From Deltaproteobacteria bacterium (GTDB taxonomy: Bacteria; Desulfobacterota; Dissulfuribacteria; Dissulfuribacterales; JALVPX01), in the NCBI GenBank assembly GCA_027061625.1, contig JAMOVF010000166.1, positions 1-18,699 of the forward strand: a DNA stretch of 18,699 nt, given 5' to 3'. The translations under genes were made by a program, and so were the position numbers. Each line of letters starts with the position of its first letter. Positions within the stretch are counted from its first letter, which is position 1. Shown here in pieces: positions 15,205 through 18,699 of this stretch. The notes beneath the pieces are model-generated. The model was given only the letters and a program-made list of their open reading frames with translations, did not search any database and had not been told where the DNA came from.

Positions 15205-16470
15205 ATGAGCAAACCTATGACCATTGCTGAAAAGATACTTGCGGCCCATGCAGGCCTGGAAAGCGTTGAACCAGGCCAACTGGTTCAAGTGGATGTGGAC
15301 CTGGCCCTGGGCAATGATATAACTGCGCCGATAGCCATACGCACATTTAGGGAAACGGGCGTTACCAAAGTATTTCACAGGGAAAAGATTGCTCTTGTAT
15401 CTGACCATTTTGTGCCCAATAAAGACATAAAGAGTGCAGAACAGGCGAAACAGCTTCGGGATTTTGCCAAAGAACAGGGTATTCTCCATCACTATGATGG
15501 GGGCGAGACTGGCGTTGAACACGTGCTTCTGCCTGAAAAAGGCCTGGTGCTGCCTGGTGACGTAGTCATAGGCGCAGACAGCCATACCTGCACCTATGGG
15601 GCCTTGGGCGCCTTTGCCACTGGCGTTGGCAGCACAGACTTGGCAGCCACCATGATAACAGGCAAGACATGGTTTAAGGTTCCAGAGACCATCAAGTTTG
15701 TCTATAAGGGAAAGCTTAAGCCCTGGGTGTGCGGCAAAGATTTAATCCTTTATACCATTGGAGACATAGGCGTGGATGGGGCCTTATATATGGCAATGGA
15801 GTTTACCGGTCCTGTAATTGACGCCCTGCCCATGGCAGACCGGTTCACTATGTCCAATATGGCCATTGAAGCCGGTGGAAAGGTAGGGCTTATAAATCCA
15901 GACGAAACCACTATGGCCTATGTAAAAGAGAAGGCAACCAGGGAATTCACACCATTTAAAAGCGATGAAGATGCTCAATATGCCAAGGTGATTGAATATG
16001 ATTGCTCTGAACTTGAGCCGCAGGTGGCATTCCCCCATCTGCCTGAAAATGCAAGGCCAGTTTCAGAAGCGGGCAATGTTCCTTTGGATCAGGTGGTTAT
16101 AGGCTCCTGCACAAATGGGCGTTATGAAGATCTTGAAATAGCAGCAGATATCTTAAAAGGGAGAAAAGTGGCCAAAGGCCTGCGCCTTATTGTACTTCCC
16201 ACTACTCCCAAGGTATATGGTGATGCCCTTGAAAACGGCCTTATCAAAATATTTTTAGAGGCAGGGGGAGTGGTCGGCCCTCCAACATGCGGTCCATGCC
16301 TGGGCGGCCATATGGGTATTCTAGCCAAAGGCGAACGGGCCTTGGCTACCACAAACCGCAATTTTGTTGGCAGGATGGGCCATCCTGAAAGTGAAGTATA
16401 TCTCGCCAGCCCTGCTGTAGCAGCAGCCAGCGCAATATTGGGCCGAATTGCCAGCCCGGAAGAGCTTTAG
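15205..16470 (+). CDS. leuC: 3-isopropylmalate dehydratase, large subunit
   Basis: With LeuD this [4Fe-4S] enzyme of the aconitase family isomerises 2- to 3-isopropylmalate. The product has 421 residues, the length of the short form of LeuC found in archaea and many anaerobes, against about 466 in E. coli. The cluster cysteines are Cys302 (VIGSCTNGR), Cys362 and Cys365 (GPPTCGPCLGGH). SDHFVPNKDIKS and GADSHTCTYGALGAF are also typical. The ATG at 15205 follows GAGGAG at 15188-15193; the frame is open upstream to 15169, overlapping leuA, but MSKPMTIAEKILA is the conserved start. The family also includes homoaconitase, but the setting makes LeuC secure. Confidence 0.95.
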   Translation: MSKPMTIAEKILAAHAGLESVEPGQLVQVDVDLALGNDITAPIAIRTFRETGVTKVFHREKIALVSDHFVPNKDIKSAEQAKQLRDFAKEQGILHHYDGGETGVEHVLLPEKGLVLPGDVVIGADSHTCTYGALGAFATGVGSTDLAATMITGKTWFKVPETIKFVYKGKLKPWVCGKDLILYTIGDIGVDGALYMAMEFTGPVIDALPMADRFTMSNMAIEAGGKVGLINPDETTMAYVKEKATREFTPFKSDEDAQYAKVIEYDCSELEPQVAFPHLPENARPVSEAGNVPLDQVVIGSCTNGRYEDLEIAADILKGRKVAKGLRLIVLPTTPKVYGDALENGLIKIFLEAGGVVGPPTCGPCLGGHMGILAKGERALATTNRNFVGRMGHPESEVYLASPAVAAASAILGRIASPEEL

Positions 16471-16480
16471 GAGGTTAGTA

Positions 16481-16999
16481 ATGAAAATAAAAGGCAGAGC
16501 CTGGAAATTTGGAGAAAATATAGATACAGATGTGATTATACCAGCCAGGTATTTGAACACTTCTGATCCTGAAGAGCTTGCGAAACACTGCATGGAAGAT
16601 GCTGACCCTGAATTTGCCAAAAAGATAAGGCCAGGGGATATAATAGTTGCTGGCAAAAATTTTGGATGTGGAAGCTCCAGGGAGCATGCCCCAATTGCCT
16701 TGAAGGCTGCTGGCATAGGCGCGGTTATTGCCCCGAGTTTTGCCAGGATCTTTTACCGTAATGCCTTCAATATGGGCCTGCCCATATTTGAGAGCACAGA
16801 AGCTGCCGAGGCCATTAACGAAGGCGATGAAGTGGAGATCGATGGCGATACAGGCCTCATTGTTAACAAGACCACAGGAAAGAAATTTAATGCCCAGCCC
16901 ATTCCTGGATTCATGCAGGAACTGATTAAGCAGGGCGGGCTTATCCCATATGTATTGGATCAAGAAAAGGAAAAATGTAATGCTGAAAGGAGCGCATGA
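16481..16999 (+). CDS. leuD: 3-isopropylmalate dehydratase, small subunit
   Basis: LeuD is the swivel-domain partner of LeuC. The product has 172 residues, matching the short LeuD that pairs with the short LeuC. The motif GKNFGCGSSREHAP and the following APSFARIFYRNAFNMGLP are diagnostic; the N-terminus shows GENIDTDVIIPARYL. The start has an excellent SD sequence, AGGAGG at 16469-16474, which overlaps the leuC stop and lies 6 bases from the ATG. The end overlaps the start of leuB. Confidence 0.95.
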   Translation: MKIKGRAWKFGENIDTDVIIPARYLNTSDPEELAKHCMEDADPEFAKKIRPGDIIVAGKNFGCGSSREHAPIALKAAGIGAVIAPSFARIFYRNAFNMGLPIFESTEAAEAINEGDEVEIDGDTGLIVNKTTGKKFNAQPIPGFMQELIKQGGLIPYVLDQEKEKCNAERSA

Positions 17000-18063
17000 T
17001 GAAGGAATATAAAATAGCTGTTATTCCCGGAGACGGCACCGGACCAGAGGTTGTGGCAGAAGGAGTGAAGGTGCTTCAGACTGCAGCGGACAAATATGGA
17101 TTCAAGCTGGATCTTACTTATTATGATTATGGCGGTGAGCGCTATCTAAGAACAGGTGAGGTTTTGCCAGAAGGAGCAGCCGAAGATTTAAAACAATATA
17201 AGGCAATATATCTGGGTGCTATTGGACATCCAGACGTAAAGCCTGGAATCCTTGAAAAAGGTATCTTGCTGGCACTTCGTTTTGCCTTGGATCAATATGT
17301 CAACCTCCGTCCTGTCATACTCTATCCAGGAGTGGATACCCCATTAAAAGACAAAGGGCCTGAAGATATAGATTTTGTTGTGGTGCGTGAAAATACTGAA
17401 GGCCTTTATGCAGGGGCAGGCGGTGTTTTGAAGAAGGGCACGCCGGATGAGGTGGCTGTCCAAGAATCTATAAATACCAGAAAGGGTGTTGAACGCTGCA
17501 TTAGATTTGCCTTTGATTATTGCAGAAAGCGCAATAAGAAGAAAAAGCTCACCCTCTGCGGCAAGACCAACGTCCTTACCTTTGCATTTGATTTATGGGA
17601 GCGTACTTTCCATGAAGTGGCCAAGGAATACCCAGACATTGAAACCGATTATGCCCATGTGGATGCAACCACTATGTGGATGGTCAAAAATCCGGAATGG
17701 TTTGATGTAATCGTTACAGACAATATGTTTGGGGACATAATCACCGACCTTGGAGCCATGATTCAAGGCGGAATGGGTATTGCCGCTGGCGGCAATATAA
17801 ACCCTGAAGGTGTATCCATGTTTGAGCCAATCGGTGGATCTGCCCCAAAATATACAGGTAAAAATGTTATCAACCCTATGGCAGCAATCTGTGCAGGCCA
17901 GATGATGCTCGACTATCTCGGGGAAGAAGAAGCTGCCAAGACCGTTGAAGATGCAGTCAAGACAGTGGTCAGCAAACATTTAAAAAGCCTTTCAGCTGGC
18001 AAGATGGGTTATTCCACCACTGAAGTTGGAGACCTTGTAGCTAAGTATGTAAAGGAGTCTTAA
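16999..18063 (+). CDS. leuB: 3-isopropylmalate dehydrogenase (isocitrate/isopropylmalate dehydrogenase family)
   Basis: LeuB oxidises and decarboxylates 3-isopropylmalate to 2-oxoisocaproate. The product has 354 residues. IAVIPGDGTGPEV opens it; ligands for substrate and metal include Arg94, Arg104, Arg130, Tyr137, Lys189, Asp222, Asp241, Asp246 and Asp250. Leu90 and Leu91 correspond to the isopropyl-binding leucines of Thermus LeuB, and it lacks the Ser/Asn pair of isocitrate dehydrogenase. However, LDQYVNLRPV and the YPGV segment resemble tartrate/D-malate dehydrogenases, and the cofactor segment reads GGSAPKYTGKNVINP: Lys-Tyr at the place of Asp-Ile, and Gly for the usual His. Two ATGs (16996 and 16999) are possible; AGGAG at 16988-16992 fits the second better. 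Position after leuACD supports LeuB strongly. Confidence 0.9.
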   Translation: MKEYKIAVIPGDGTGPEVVAEGVKVLQTAADKYGFKLDLTYYDYGGERYLRTGEVLPEGAAEDLKQYKAIYLGAIGHPDVKPGILEKGILLALRFALDQYVNLRPVILYPGVDTPLKDKGPEDIDFVVVRENTEGLYAGAGGVLKKGTPDEVAVQESINTRKGVERCIRFAFDYCRKRNKKKKLTLCGKTNVLTFAFDLWERTFHEVAKEYPDIETDYAHVDATTMWMVKNPEWFDVIVTDNMFGDIITDLGAMIQGGMGIAAGGNINPEGVSMFEPIGGSAPKYTGKNVINPMAAICAGQMMLDYLGEEEAAKTVEDAVKTVVSKHLKSLSAGKMGYSTTEVGDLVAKYVKES

Positions 18064-18067
18064 AGAG

Positions 18068-18699
18068 ATGGGCCGTAAATTCAATGTTGCAGTAGCAGGT
18101 GCCACAGGAGCAGTAGGGCAGACCATGTTGAAGGTCCTGGAAGAAAGGGATTTCCCTGTGGCTGAGCTGAGACCTTTGGCCTCTGCCAGATCTGAAGGCA
18201 AGACCCTCTATTTCAAAGGCGAGCCTGTAACAGTGAGAAAGCTCGATCATGATTCTTTTAAAGACATTGATATAGCCCTTTTTTCAGCCGGCGGCGGCAG
18301 AAGCCTTGATTATGCCCCTTCGGCTGCAAAGGCTGGAGCCGTGGTAATAGACAATTCAAGCGCCTGGCGCATGGACCCTGAAGTGCCTCTTGTGGTGCCA
18401 GAGGTCAATCCCCATGCTGTAGCTGGATATAAAACAAAGGGCATTATTGCCAATCCCAACTGTTCCACCATACAGATGGTGGTGGCGCTGAAACCTCTCC
18501 ATGATTACGCCAAGATTAAGCGCATTGTGGTTTCCACCTATCAGGCTGTTTCAGGCACTGGCCAAAAGGCAATTGCAGAACTGGAACATCAGGTGAGGCA
18601 ATGGGCCGAGACAGCTCCTGTGGAGGGAATGCCAAAAGGATATTGCGGCCCTTATGAGTATCAGGCCTATCCCCATCAGATAGCCTTTAATTGTCTTCC
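18068..18699 (+). CDS. asd: Aspartate-semialdehyde dehydrogenase, 5' part
   Basis: Asd reduces aspartyl phosphate to aspartate semialdehyde with NADPH, the branch point to lysine/diaminopimelate, threonine, methionine and isoleucine. The first 210 residues are in the window and the frame is open at its end. The nucleotide-binding VAVAGATGAVGQTML (7-21), VIDNSSAWRM (93-102), VPEVNPHA, and the catalytic Cys132 in ANPNCSTIQM are all present; STYQAVSGTGQKA follows. The ATG is 4 bases after the leuB stop, with AGGAG at 18053-18057 inside the leuB end. It probably belongs to the same operon. Confidence 0.95.
   Translation, partial: MGRKFNVAVAGATGAVGQTMLKVLEERDFPVAELRPLASARSEGKTLYFKGEPVTVRKLDHDSFKDIDIALFSAGGGRSLDYAPSAAKAGAVVIDNSSAWRMDPEVPLVVPEVNPHAVAGYKTKGIIANPNCSTIQMVVALKPLHDYAKIKRIVVSTYQAVSGTGQKAIAELEHQVRQWAETAPVEGMPKGYCGPYEYQAYPHQIAFNCL

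Noticed and set aside
14276..15585. Two long overlapping antisense ORFs (about 261 and 256 codons) opposite leuA and leuC
   Set aside because: They oppose strongly conserved coding sequence; their products are Cys/His-rich with no family signature, as expected for shadows of biased codon use.
1..18699. Mobile elements, CRISPR, defence genes, tRNA or rRNA genes
   Set aside because: No transposase or integrase frames, no terminal inverted repeats, no spaced repeat arrays and no tRNA-like folds were seen; the window is filled by housekeeping genes.

Overview
The window reads as a chromosomal stretch from a Gram-negative bacterium of moderate GC content, most likely a deltaproteobacterium (Desulfobacterota/Thermodesulfobacteriota). 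That placement is inference. It rests on the gene order ilvB-ilvN-ilvC-psd-pssA-leuA, which I know from Geobacter- and Desulfovibrio-like genomes, on a class I IlvC, and on the overall style of the ribosomal proteins. No rRNA, tRNA, insertion sequence, prophage gene or CRISPR array is visible.

Region 1 (1-6584, + strand) is the distal end of the spc operon followed by the alpha operon: rpsE (3' part), rplO, secY, map, infA, rpmJ, rpsM, rpsK, rpsD, rpoA, rplQ. The genes are tightly packed and often have Shine-Dalgarno (SD) sequences touching the previous stop codon; rpoA and rplQ overlap in an ATGA. Two genes usual in this order are missing: rpmD between rpsE and rplO, and adk between secY and map. 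L17 carries an unusually long acidic C-terminal tail.

Region 2 (6585-6849) is a junction between convergent genes. It holds a sigma-70-like promoter close in front of a strong intrinsic terminator, then a second terminator. It ends the ribosomal operon and may also encode a very short RNA.

Region 3 (6850-8709, - strand) is one gene for a CLC-family anion channel or transporter with two C-terminal CBS domains. An AT-rich divergent intergenic region (8710-8925) separates it from the next operon.

Region 4 (8926-18699, + strand) is a compact anabolic operon: ilvB, ilvN, ilvC, psd, pssA, leuA, leuC, leuD, leuB, asd (asd runs off the end). IlvBN and IlvC carry out the first two steps of valine/isoleucine synthesis; LeuA, LeuCD and LeuB turn 2-oxoisovalerate into the leucine precursor; Asd feeds the lysine/threonine/isoleucine branch. 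ilvD is not present here. In the middle lie psd and pssA, which make phosphatidylethanolamine from CDP-diacylglycerol and serine.

Overall this is core-genome sequence and I see no sign of a new defence or mobile system. The points most worth a second look are the LeuB cofactor-site residues (Lys-Tyr as in NADP-isocitrate dehydrogenase, where NAD enzymes have Asp-Ile), the acidic L17 tail, the possible short terminator-ended RNA after rplQ, and the channel-like residue in the CLC protein.
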